In this document: positions 34,165-43,300 of the stretch, one piece after another | Numbering within the stretch: position 1 is the first letter of the stretch | How the letters are laid out: each line of letters starts with the position of its first letter | DNA from: Symsagittifera roscoffensis | Taxonomy: Eukaryota > Xenacoelomorpha > Acoela > Convolutidae | Length of the DNA stretch: 64,000 bases | Direction: 5' to 3' | NCBI RefSeq assembly: GCF_963678635.1 | Contig: NC_087062.1 | Coordinates: 37,152,818 to 37,216,817 of the forward strand | Notes under the pieces: model-generated | Databases searched by the model: none | Seen by the model: only the letters and a program-made list of their open reading frames with translations | What the model was told of the DNA's origin: nothing | Translations under genes and position numbers: made by a program

Positions 34165-34776
34165 TTAGCATATACTCAGATAGTATTTTTTATGTAAGTA
34201 AACTTCTATGTCAGTCTCTGAAAATATCACATGCACAAGAGCGTACAACTCTCTAGGGTGTAGCTTTCCCCTATTAGGATCGTATACTGGCAACGAGAGA
34301 GAGGTCACACCTCTCTCAACCAGGAAATCCCTAAGTCGAGTCAAGGCCAATACCAAGCTCTCCGGATTCACGTGTTGCCTATCAGTAGCTTTCGTAACCA
34401 AAAAACACAAATATTTCCCTGGTATCTGTGATGCAACAGGGGGCAACGCTATCATTCCTCCTACACCAAACTCTATATTCTTGTACTCTCTTTTAAAGTC
34501 AGCTGCTAGTGCTGTTTTGAAGCTCACATCCGCCGTTATCGCTATGGCGCACGTGCGTTCCGTGAGTATGAAATCGCTGTCCGTTATGACGATATTGTTC
34601 AAATAGTGGTTCGGTAGATCAAAATACGATTCAAAGATTCGTCCAAAAGGTGGTTTCTTAGCATTCTCGCCCTCTGTCTCTAGTTCTCCGGTTTCTCTTG
34701 CCGATTTCAATTTTTTTATTATGAGGTTTTCGGTGTGGGTGAGTCCTACCCCCACTCCCCGGACAAAAATATCCAT
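34165..34776 (-). CDS. Macrodomain (TARG1/ALC1-like) protein
   Basis: 203 residues. From residue ~65 the order of elements follows the compact macrodomain fold of TARG1/OARD1-type proteins: strand CAIAITAD, helix ALAADFKREYKNIEF, strand KYLCFLVTK, helix NPESLVLALTRLRDFLVERGV, strand LSLPVYDP, helix HPRELYALVHVIF and a final DIEVYLHKKYY strand. The Lys in FLVTK falls at the catalytic Lys of TARG1. The usual Gly-rich loop with its Asp is replaced by YDPNRGKLH, so hydrolase activity is uncertain while ADP-ribose or nucleotide binding is possible. Its frame overlaps the end of the integrase ORF and is -1 to it, so it may be a pol extension, a separate product or both. The Met at 34,776 lies within the candidate central polypurine tract. 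The same ORF exists in decayed form in copy A. Confidence 0.8.
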   Translation of the reverse strand: MDIFVRGVGVGLTHTENLIIKKLKSARETGELETEGENAKKPPFGRIFESYFDLPNHYLNNIVITDSDFILTERTCAIAITADVSFKTALAADFKREYKNIEFGVGGMIALPPVASQIPGKYLCFLVTKATDRQHVNPESLVLALTRLRDFLVERGVTSLSLPVYDPNRGKLHPRELYALVHVIFSETDIEVYLHKKYYLSIC

Positions 34777-34800
34777 CGACGTCCCCGTCGATCGCCCAAA
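34743..34800 (-). promoter_or_regulatory. Candidate central polypurine tract, copy B
   Basis: The - strand reads TTGTCCGGGGAGTGGGGGTA, preceded by GCGATCGACGGGGACGTCGA. Most of this matches the 3' polypurine tract block at 24,117-24,165, including TTGTCCGGGGAGT and the small hairpin (here ATCGAC with GTCGAT, there ATCAAT with ATTGAT). It lies ~10.6 kb from the 3' LTR and ~12 kb from the 5' LTR, close to the centre of the internal region. Confidence 0.6.
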
Positions 34801-34802
34801 GT

Positions 34803-35846
34803 CTAGGAGACCGAGGTTGGATTGTGGAACACGTAGCAGGTATTGTCATGACTGATGTATTTGACGCCGTCTCTATCGACGTCCTGAATCGTCAGGATCG
34901 TCTCTTTTGGATCTGTCGGCAGATCGTGGAGCCATTCGAGCACGCGCAAGTTTGTTAGTTCTTGCTCATGAGTCTGTTCCGCTTCTGGTTCGAACTCCAC
35001 TTCCGGTTCTGATCGATCGTCGATCCAATCTTGATCCATATCGTTCACAAGGTCGATTTCCCCTAGCATCGCCACTTCGTCCAGTCCCACCAGCGAGTCT
35101 ATGACATCACTCACTACTATCCTGTCTACAACGAAGTCCTCGCCATACGGATTGTATTTCTTCTGGTTTTTTCCTTTCTTGCTTTGGCGTGTTTCCATGG
35201 TGAGAGGAAAGTCAGGCTGTATTCCTTGGTCAATTTCGGTTTGTTCCGGGCAATCCCAGTCTTCTTCGGCATAGGGTAGAGTTTCATCGTCCACCTCTAC
35301 TCGCTCAGTCAACTCGAGATCCAGTGGTAGATCGCAATCGTCCACCACCTCATTCCCGTCGTTCTTGTCGCGAGTACCCCTTTCATTCACTTCACAAGCA
35401 GGATCCACAATTAAATAGTCTCCCTCTTGCATGTCCGCTGGGATGCACCAATCCTCTGACGAGGCATTGTGCGGTTTGATATTCTCGTAATGAGCCGCTC
35501 TTCCAGTGCTCAGCCGATAAAAACGACCTACTTGATGCACCTCTGTTATCTGAAATGGACCACGCCATTTCTTTAATAGTTTCTTGGTTCCTTTTGGTGG
35601 AACCACTTCCTGGAACACCCAAACGTAATCGCCAACTGAGTAGGCTCTTGCATCGGCTGTCCTTTTATCAAACCTCCTTTTTTGTCTAATTTGCGCCTGT
35701 TGCGTATTCCTCCTGCATAAGTCATTGAGGTCCTGTTGTCTTCTAATAACGTCCCGCACGTACGTTTGCGGTGCTGTCCTCTTCCCTTCATATTCAGGGT
35801 AGAAGAACGTTAACGGGAGTGCTTTTTCGTGACCCGTCAGCATCAT
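34803..35846 (-). CDS. Integrase C-terminal domain plus acidic tail
   Basis: Open to 35,857 in this frame; the first Met is at 35,846. The N-terminal part continues the integrase (HMMLTGHEKALPLTFFYPEYEG, a nucleocapsid-like basic stretch RQKRRFDKRT, then the GPY/F-type module KKLLKKWRGPFQITEVHQVG). The second half is acidic and of unknown role (LPYAEEDWDCPEQTE, EVEFEPEAEQTHEQE), ending YVFHNPTSVS. It is -1 to the pol frame. In copy A the same join is read in a single frame, so this is part of pol rather than an independent gene. Confidence 0.85.
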   Translation of the reverse strand: MMLTGHEKALPLTFFYPEYEGKRTAPQTYVRDVIRRQQDLNDLCRRNTQQAQIRQKRRFDKRTADARAYSVGDYVWVFQEVVPPKGTKKLLKKWRGPFQITEVHQVGRFYRLSTGRAAHYENIKPHNASSEDWCIPADMQEGDYLIVDPACEVNERGTRDKNDGNEVVDDCDLPLDLELTERVEVDDETLPYAEEDWDCPEQTEIDQGIQPDFPLTMETRQSKKGKNQKKYNPYGEDFVVDRIVVSDVIDSLVGLDEVAMLGEIDLVNDMDQDWIDDRSEPEVEFEPEAEQTHEQELTNLRVLEWLHDLPTDPKETILTIQDVDRDGVKYISHDNTCYVFHNPTSVS

Positions 35847-35854
35847 ATGCGGAC

Positions 35855-35864
35855 TTATTTTCCC
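35855..35864 (-). other. G GGA AAA heptamer followed by TAA at the integrase frame break
   Basis: In the pol frame the codons are ACG GGA AAA TAA, so the heptamer G-GGA-AAA has the X-XXY-YYZ form used for -1 frameshifting and is directly followed by the stop. The -1 frame enters the downstream integrase ORF. Copy A has no such site and no frame change here, so a 2-nt insertion in an A run is an equally simple explanation. Confidence 0.5.
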
Positions 35865-38800
35865 GTGGTGGAATGCTCCGTGCTGTTGTAAGCACCCATC
35901 ACTTGCGGCAAGTGCTTGTCCCAGTCATCCATGTAGCGTGAGCAGTAGACTCTCAACATGGATACCAGAGTGCGATTCTGCCTCTCGACTAGGCCATTCG
36001 TTTGCGGGTGATAAGTGGTCGAGTGGGCCTGCGCTACCTGCGACCTTTTCATTAACTCTTTTGTGAGATCACCTACGAATGCTTTGCCATTGTCCGATTG
36101 GAACGTGATGGGGCAGCCATGCCTTGCTATCCACACCTTTATCAAATGATCGCATGTTTCTTCTGCCGATGCTGTTATGCACGGTGCTGCCTCCGCATAC
36201 TTCGTAAAATGGTCGATCATTACCAGCACCTGATTATAGCCCGTTGCTGTCATACAAATTTTCTGATGATCAATTTGCACCACTTCGATGAAACCTGACG
36301 ATTCTATTGACTGTAGGGGGAACCTTAGTTTCCTGGGATCCTTTGCCTGTTGACAAGACAGGCATGCGGCTATCCATTTCTCACAAGCCTTCTTCAATCC
36401 CGGCCATTCGAATCGTTTTTGTATCCTGTTATACACTTTGTCCACGCCTTGATGGCCCATCTGATCATGTGAGCGAAAGAGCAATTCGGTCTGGTACAAC
36501 TGCGGTAACACTATTGAATTGTATTTATAGAGGACCTTGTCCTCCTCTTTTCGCTTGCAGGCAACGATTCCGTCCTTATTCAGGTACAACACGTCGTTTC
36601 GCTTCAGGTAGAATTGCTTCAGGATTTTGTAGCTGTCTTCTTCCAAGTCTCCCTTGTCAGGTGCTCCATTCTCCATCCATCTCTTCAGACTGCTCGTCAT
36701 TCTATCATTTCGTTGAGCCCTTAGGAGATCCGACAGCCTGTACCTGGCTTTCAAATACGTCTTCACCACGTTCATTTGCCCACTCATTATCTCCGGAGCA
36801 TGAGCATCGTCCATCAACTTGACACACCATATCTTTTTCAAAGGCGTCGCTTCCTGCACAGATGGTTCCAGATTGGTACGGACGACCGTACCGTGTGACA
36901 GCAATTTGGTTGGGCGTTTAGAAACTGCTATCAGCTCGAGCTCGTCTGCGGCATTATCTACCACAGTGCCCTCTTCATCTGAGGTGTATCTATCCCTGTC
37001 TGGATCCTGATGTGTTTCTCGGTCCAGCCCACGCTGCTTCCAGTCTACCAATAAGGAGTGGATTGCGATCTCTGACATATCGGAGTTGGAAGCTGTTTCA
37101 GACGTGTTGTCCCAGGACTGGGGTCTCGAGTCAACACTTGAGTCGACTGATTCCTCAACATCATATTCCAAGTTGTCTGAGATGTTTCTTGACTCCCCGG
37201 ACAAAACTCTGTCCATCGGTCGCTTTGAACCCGACTCCCCGGACAAAATTCTGCCCCTAGGTGGTCTAGTCAACCTCTCCCCGGACAAGTCGTCATGCAC
37301 GGGCTCAAAGGTGTCTGACTCCTCAGAGGAGACGTCCTTGACTGGCTCGAAGGTGTCAGACTCCGCGGACATTGTCTCGTCCACGGACGAACAATCTGGG
37401 CTTGGCTCGTATTCCTCTTTTGCATCCGTGAAGTGCACTCTCCTCGTGAAGCTAGATTTCGACCTGATCCTGACTTCCTCAGTAGTTTGGTTCTGATTCA
37501 ATGTTCCATATTCAGTGAACGAAGTTCTCAACAAGACTTCTTTCGGCATCGAGGTCACCAGCTGGTTGACAATCGACCTGCAATCCCGTTCAACGCCTCG
37601 GTTGCGAATGGACACTGGCCTCTTCTCTGTTCTTTCGGTGACAGTCAACCGCTGCATGGTCTCCATCCATTCACGATCATGCCTATCCACTTCCCTATCC
37701 AACAAGTCGCGGAGTTTTCCCATGACATCCGGCGCCACGTTCACCGTCTTGTTCAATAAAGCGATGCTGTTTATACCCAGCCTGGTCAGTTCTTGCTGTA
37801 CCAAGTTGGATCGGACTAGCAGATCCAACGGAACGGGCTCGCCTCTGGCTAAAAGCTTTATCTCCGCGGCCGTCTCCACTGGAAGGTCAGGGTGTCCAGG
37901 TATAGGATGTCCTGATTTGTCTAACCATCTAGTAAGTGGCAGCTTGTCGTAGGTTTCTTTGTCCAGAAAGGAAAACCCGTCTTTGATCTCTGATTGGTTA
38001 GCCTGCTTCTCCTCGAGGCGCTCATAAAATTCTGTCTTTTTACTGAGGCTATCTGCGTTCTGGTGCTTGTCACGGGTACGGTGCTCTATGATCATGTGGT
38101 ATCCATCCAGGCGCACAATCCAACGACCAATATAGCTTTGGTCCATCGAATAGGTTTTCAGCCAGGCAAGGGCACGATTATCCACACGTAACTTGAAGGG
38201 AGCACTCCCCAGGTAGGCCCTGTATTTTTCCACGAACGTGATCACGGCAAACATCTCCGCTTTTGGTGCGCCGTACTTCATCTCAGTATCGCTCAGGACT
38301 TTACTCCCGTAGGCTATCGGACGGAGAACCGTTCTCCCGTTCCACTCCTGCTCCTGGTGAAGTATGCCAGATATCGCAACCACTGATGCATCCGTGTCCA
38401 GCACGAACATTCCCTTCTCTGTTGGCATGCCGAGGACCGGTGCCTCGCAAAGTTCACGCTTGATGTTTTTAAATGAAACTTGTGCCTCATCAGTCCAGGT
38501 GAACTTTTTGCCCTTGTTTCTCATCAGCCTCTGCATGGGGTATATCTTGTCAGCATACCCCTTGATGAACTCTCGATAATAATTTGCGAATCCCAGAAAA
38601 ATCATCAGCTGTGTATCTGTTTTAGGTGCCTTCCAGGTCAGCACCGCTTCAACCGCTTCAGGATCTGGTCTCACTCCATGTTTGTCAACCAGGCGGCCCA
38701 GATACTTTATGGAATCCCTGAGGATTTCACACTTAGAGGGTTTGCATTTCAGACCCGCCTGCTTCATGCAAGAAAACACCTCCTCCAACCTCTCTATGTG

Positions 38801-40378
38801 GTCTTCTAAGGTTGGTGTTGCAATCACGACATCATCGACATAACACATAATGAGATTCCCGTATTTCTTAGTGACGCTCGTGAGTGCCTGGGCCATCAGT
38901 CGCTGGAATGTGGCCGTCGCGTTGCACAATCCGAATGGCATCCTCTTCCACTGGAACAGTCCCAGCTCACACGCGAAACCTGTTTTCTCTCGATCTTGCT
39001 TTCTGAGTGGCACTTGCCAGAATGCGGAGCCCAAATCCAACGTCGTGAAGAACTTAGCGTCTCCCAGCTTGGATAGGCTCTCATCGATGCGGGGAATCGG
39101 GTATGCGTCCTTTATAGTCACTGCGTTCAGATAACGGAAATCACAACAAAATCTGAGTTGTCCCCCTTTCTTTTTCGCCATGACCACACCACAAGCCCAT
39201 GGGGACTTCGACGGCTCGATCATGTCGTACTCCATTAACATTTCAATTTCCTTCCTACACGCTTCTGACTTGTTTGGGGTCATTCTTCTCGCCCCTTCCC
39301 TATGAGGTACCGAGCCCTCTTCTATCTCAATCTCGTGCTCTACAAAATTGCAACAACCTATGTCGGCCTTATGCTTTGAAAAAACGTCTGCGTTCCGATT
39401 TAGCACCGCCCTGAGCGAATCTAGTTCCTTGTCAGATATTTTACCCTTCAGATGTTCTATCTCAGGTAGGACAGGCTTATTCGCTGCTAACTCTGCTTCC
39501 GTCGGCCTCTCAGGAAAGGTGGAACAACTAGACAGCCCATCATCTGTTTCCGACTTCATTGAAAACAATTTCCTAGAAGATTTCAATTCATTTACTCTTT
39601 TCATTATACATTCTTGGTTTGCATGTAATTGACATTTAGTTACATCAAACTTCTTCAAGTTCTCCACACTCAGAAAGTCTGTGTTCAGAGGCAAAGCGTA
39701 ACCAAGTTTCTTTCCCCTCTGTATTGTCACTGTTGTTGCTTCTGTGTTCAATAACACACTCACACACAGTCCGCTCTGAGTGAGTGAGAAGCTTCTTCCT
39801 AAAATAGCCGAGCTTTTACTGTTTGGATTTGGTACCAGACACACCTGTCTGTCATTGCTGAGTTCATTCAAGTTCCTCATCCTAAACGTCGCTACTACGG
39901 CTTGGTTCGGTTTTAAACTAACTTTTCGATCCAGAAAGATCGGCACCTTGGCCTGATTAATTAAGATCTTATTAAGGGGTCTTTTTTCATACTTTCTCTC
40001 AGGATCCTTGATCCTAATCAATCCGTCATTGAGATCGATCGTGACGTCAAAGTTGCGAACGAAATCCCTTCCTAGGATGAACTGGTCGGATTCATCCAAA
40101 TTCTCTACTACTAGGAAGCTCATCCAAAGATGTCTTCCTCCGAGCTGCAGTGAGTTGATCGGGGTTCGTCCGGCGACAGAGATCGCTCCCTGATTGGCAG
40201 CTGCCAACCTGATGTTTGTCGGTATGAGATCCGATCTTTCGAAACCCATGTCGGTCCAAGTTTTGACTGGCATGACACTAACCACTGCTCCCGTGTCTAG
40301 CAGTCCCTTTACTGAAAGTTGTCTGCCTTGCACGTCCAGAACGTGTGCGGCCAGATCGGCCTCGCAACCAATATGCAC
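35855..40378 (-). CDS. pol: Pol: protease, reverse transcriptase, RNase H, integrase core
   Basis: 1507 residues. Aspartic protease LLDTGAVVSVMP at residues 26-37, followed by LGRDFVRNF. RT has RFCCDFRYLNAVT, LDLGSAFWQVPL, MPFGLCNATATFQRLM and MCYVDDVVIA near residue 512. RNase H has VLDTDASVVAISGIL near 658, AEMFAVITF and HQNADSLSKK. A long linker follows with repeated S-(G/E)-E-S motifs. Integrase has its HHCC module (HDQMGH...CLSC) and D,D,E core (QIDHQK, FQSDNG, NGLVERQNR), all intact. The order PR-RT-RH-INT places it in Ty3/gypsy. The frame ends TTGK-stop inside integrase, and the -1 frame continues it. No chromodomain is seen. The Met at 40,378 is not a real start: this frame runs on from gag. 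Confidence 0.95.
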   Translation of the reverse strand: MHIGCEADLAAHVLDVQGRQLSVKGLLDTGAVVSVMPVKTWTDMGFERSDLIPTNIRLAAANQGAISVAGRTPINSLQLGGRHLWMSFLVVENLDESDQFILGRDFVRNFDVTIDLNDGLIRIKDPERKYEKRPLNKILINQAKVPIFLDRKVSLKPNQAVVATFRMRNLNELSNDRQVCLVPNPNSKSSAILGRSFSLTQSGLCVSVLLNTEATTVTIQRGKKLGYALPLNTDFLSVENLKKFDVTKCQLHANQECIMKRVNELKSSRKLFSMKSETDDGLSSCSTFPERPTEAELAANKPVLPEIEHLKGKISDKELDSLRAVLNRNADVFSKHKADIGCCNFVEHEIEIEEGSVPHREGARRMTPNKSEACRKEIEMLMEYDMIEPSKSPWACGVVMAKKKGGQLRFCCDFRYLNAVTIKDAYPIPRIDESLSKLGDAKFFTTLDLGSAFWQVPLRKQDREKTGFACELGLFQWKRMPFGLCNATATFQRLMAQALTSVTKKYGNLIMCYVDDVVIATPTLEDHIERLEEVFSCMKQAGLKCKPSKCEILRDSIKYLGRLVDKHGVRPDPEAVEAVLTWKAPKTDTQLMIFLGFANYYREFIKGYADKIYPMQRLMRNKGKKFTWTDEAQVSFKNIKRELCEAPVLGMPTEKGMFVLDTDASVVAISGILHQEQEWNGRTVLRPIAYGSKVLSDTEMKYGAPKAEMFAVITFVEKYRAYLGSAPFKLRVDNRALAWLKTYSMDQSYIGRWIVRLDGYHMIIEHRTRDKHQNADSLSKKTEFYERLEEKQANQSEIKDGFSFLDKETYDKLPLTRWLDKSGHPIPGHPDLPVETAAEIKLLARGEPVPLDLLVRSNLVQQELTRLGINSIALLNKTVNVAPDVMGKLRDLLDREVDRHDREWMETMQRLTVTERTEKRPVSIRNRGVERDCRSIVNQLVTSMPKEVLLRTSFTEYGTLNQNQTTEEVRIRSKSSFTRRVHFTDAKEEYEPSPDCSSVDETMSAESDTFEPVKDVSSEESDTFEPVHDDLSGERLTRPPRGRILSGESGSKRPMDRVLSGESRNISDNLEYDVEESVDSSVDSRPQSWDNTSETASNSDMSEIAIHSLLVDWKQRGLDRETHQDPDRDRYTSDEEGTVVDNAADELELIAVSKRPTKLLSHGTVVRTNLEPSVQEATPLKKIWCVKLMDDAHAPEIMSGQMNVVKTYLKARYRLSDLLRAQRNDRMTSSLKRWMENGAPDKGDLEEDSYKILKQFYLKRNDVLYLNKDGIVACKRKEEDKVLYKYNSIVLPQLYQTELLFRSHDQMGHQGVDKVYNRIQKRFEWPGLKKACEKWIAACLSCQQAKDPRKLRFPLQSIESSGFIEVVQIDHQKICMTATGYNQVLVMIDHFTKYAEAAPCITASAEETCDHLIKVWIARHGCPITFQSDNGKAFVGDLTKELMKRSQVAQAHSTTYHPQTNGLVERQNRTLVSMLRVYCSRYMDDWDKHLPQVMGAYNSTEHSTTGK

Positions 40379-43300
40379 CGCATCGCGTTGTGTCCGATTC
40401 GTCTGACCTTCAGCTCCTCTTGACCAATGTATATCCGGCCAACCTGATCGTTCGCATCAGTTATGTGAGCTTTCGTGTAGATATTGATGCCATCCACATT
40501 CATCAGAATCGGGTAAGGGCCATGGACATCGATATAATGTCCGTCCACTTTCATCAGCCTCGGACCTCCCGTTGTGAGCAGCGCTCGCACTGCCCTGGAG
40601 TCCAGTTTGGGATCCTTCTCCTTCAGGTAGTCGGCATAGATGTCCAGGTGGATTAGTGTAATCTCGGATGGTTCACTCAAGTTCTTGACCACCTGGTGCC
40701 CTGCGACTGAGATGATGGACATTATTTTGGTCCCCGCCTTCGTCATGCCGAAATTCTTGCCAGATATAACGTTCAGTTTTACTCCCTGTTTCTTGGGCTC
40801 CTCTTTGTCTTCTGCTTTTGTCGCTTTACCGAGGACATTAAGACTCTCCCGAAGATCTGTGCTTTCCAGCTCCGACCTTACCCATTGCTCCACTTCTTTC
40901 GTGGCAAGGTCCTGTTTGACATTCTGCAGCGCTGTCCTTGCCGCCAGGCCGTAATCCACCTTGAGTGGACTAGACGACTCTGCTTCGAGGTTCGAGGCTA
41001 CCACCTCGTCAGGCCATGTCTTAACCTTTTTGGTCGCAAAGGTGCTCGGTGTCGTTTCCTTTCTCCGAGATTCAGCCTCGTCCATCAGACGTGCTCGACT
41101 GGCCTTGACACCCGAAAGCGCCTCTTCGTGGCGGGGATGTTTCGCGTCCGCTACTGCGTCCCAAAATTGAGTACAATCCGACTTGAAGTGTCCCTCCAAA
41201 TTACAGAAGAAACACCTCGGACCATATTTCATGATGAGCCCCCTGACGTACTCCTCATGATCCTCGTCGGTCGCGTCGGCGTCCTCGAGAAAGTGGCCTA
41301 TGGCCTTCATGTTCTGTTTGTATGGAGAACACGCAGAAACGTGATGGTCCATCGAACCACAATTCGCGCACGACCTCCTCTTGTCCATGTCATCGCGAGG
41401 TTTGTACCAACTGGAATTCGCACCAGTGTTTGTCCCGCTATAGTTGCCATAATTGCTGTAACGGTTTTGCGCCCTCGGTTTTATGAGTAAATACTCGCGT
41501 GACTTCATACGCAAGTCGTCGGGCGTGGGTACCTGGTCAAGCGACAGGGTGAAGTGAGTGGCCAACATCGTCTTTAGCTCCTCACTCCTTACTCCATCCA
41601 TAAACTTCGAAGCAATCGCCAAGTTTCGCTCGGATGTTCTCTCATCCGGGTTGCTTCTCCTCCTGAGCAATTCAAGGTCGTCCAAGAATTTATCTATTGA
41701 TTCTTCATCTCTCTGACGCCTCTTCTCGAACTTCACCATGGCCTGGTGCCCTTGTACTCCAGAGCCGAAACGATTCAGCAGGATGTCGAATATCTTGCGA
41801 GCGCTGTCTCTCTCATTGGCTCTTTTCGCCATTACACAATTTAATGCAGTACCCTCCAGGTTGCTTGTCAGCGCGCTGCACTCTTGTTTCTTGGAGAGAT
41901 TCTCTTCCTCAAAGTGTAACTTCATCACCTCTATCCAAGTGTCAATGCAGCCGTCTGACTCGTCTTTATATGACTTCGGCTTTTTCAGTGTTCTTCTTGA
42001 CCTCTCTCCTCTCTCGGTTGACTTCGAGAGCTTGGTGATGAATGTTTCAAGAGATCTGTTCAGAGGTTCAAACATCGAGGCATACATCGTTGTGTCTTGC
42101 GAGACTGTAGTCAGATCTGGTACTGAACTGACTTGTGGCACGGTTGGCAATCTTGTCTCCGGGGTGGCATCTGCCTCCGGCGGTACTGGATTCGTCCAGC
42201 CAGGCCTCTGCGGGGCTGCCCTTGGCCGCTCCTTGTTTCTATGTTCGTAGATCGTTCTCGAGCCTTGCTGGGCTCTGGCACTGTTGCCCGTACCATCTCC
42301 AACATTCGCATGGCGTGAGTGCTCCCTTGAGTTGGAATGCTCCTGCCAACTACTCCCATTCAGGATCGCGTCAAGCTTCCGCATCATCAAGTCAGATTTG
42401 GCGTCTAACCTCTTCTCCAGGCCAGTCATCGTTTGGGCGTAGGTATTATCATGATCATTCAATAATCGCTCGATCTCTCTTGTCATCCTTGCCTCTCTTT
42501 CCTCTGACTCTTTGTTTGCCTGTGCCAGGCTCTCAGCCAGGCATTGATCGGTGTTACGAATCAATTGAGCCTGATCAAACCTCGCCTGCGACTTCACGTG
42601 CGTTAGCTCGTCTTTCAAACTCTCTCGACCATGGTGAGCTCTCTCGTCACTTTGATCTATCTTCTTAGTCATGTCCCGCCTCAATTCATCCAGGCCATTC
42701 ATCACACCAGCGAACATATCACTTATGTCACCAGCTGCCCCCAGTGGCGGGGTTAGCCCCAGAGAAGACGAGGTCAGCTGCGGCTGTAGCCTAGTACTCG
42801 ATGACGCACCGCCCTTTTGCTTGTGCATTGACGTCATTAGTCTGTCAAATGTTGATGATGCTCCCATCGTTATCCCATCTGACATAGGCCTGGTCGGCGA
42901 GGCAGAAGACGCCTCCCTGCTCATGTCGTTCCTTGGGCACGGTGTGAAGTTCACATCCGGATGGGTTATTTCCGGTTGGCCGTAACTAGAGGATAGACCT
43001 CCGGCTTGTAGCGACGTCACGCGCTCATCGTACAAAGACTTCCAACTTTTCTTTGCCTTCGAGAACGTCTGCTCTTCACCCGGACTCATACTCGACATCA
43101 TCGCGTTGTTGCTCTGTTTGGCCAAAGATGAGTGTGCACTTGTCGGATGTGAATGTTCCTTTCTCCATTTATAGCTCTTAGTGTCTGATTTGGACATTCC
43201 CCTGTACAACACTTCCTCCCGAGGTTCGACCGCGGGACGCTCCGAGGTCTCCTCTGTCCTCTCGGCTTCCTCCCGTTCGAGGACCTCATCTGGCTCAAAG

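Noticed and set aside
37190-37290. Three CCCCGGACAA strings inside pol resembling the polypurine-tract block
   Set aside because: They encode the repeated L-S-G-E-S motif of the pol linker and lack the flanking hairpin; shared by coding repetition.
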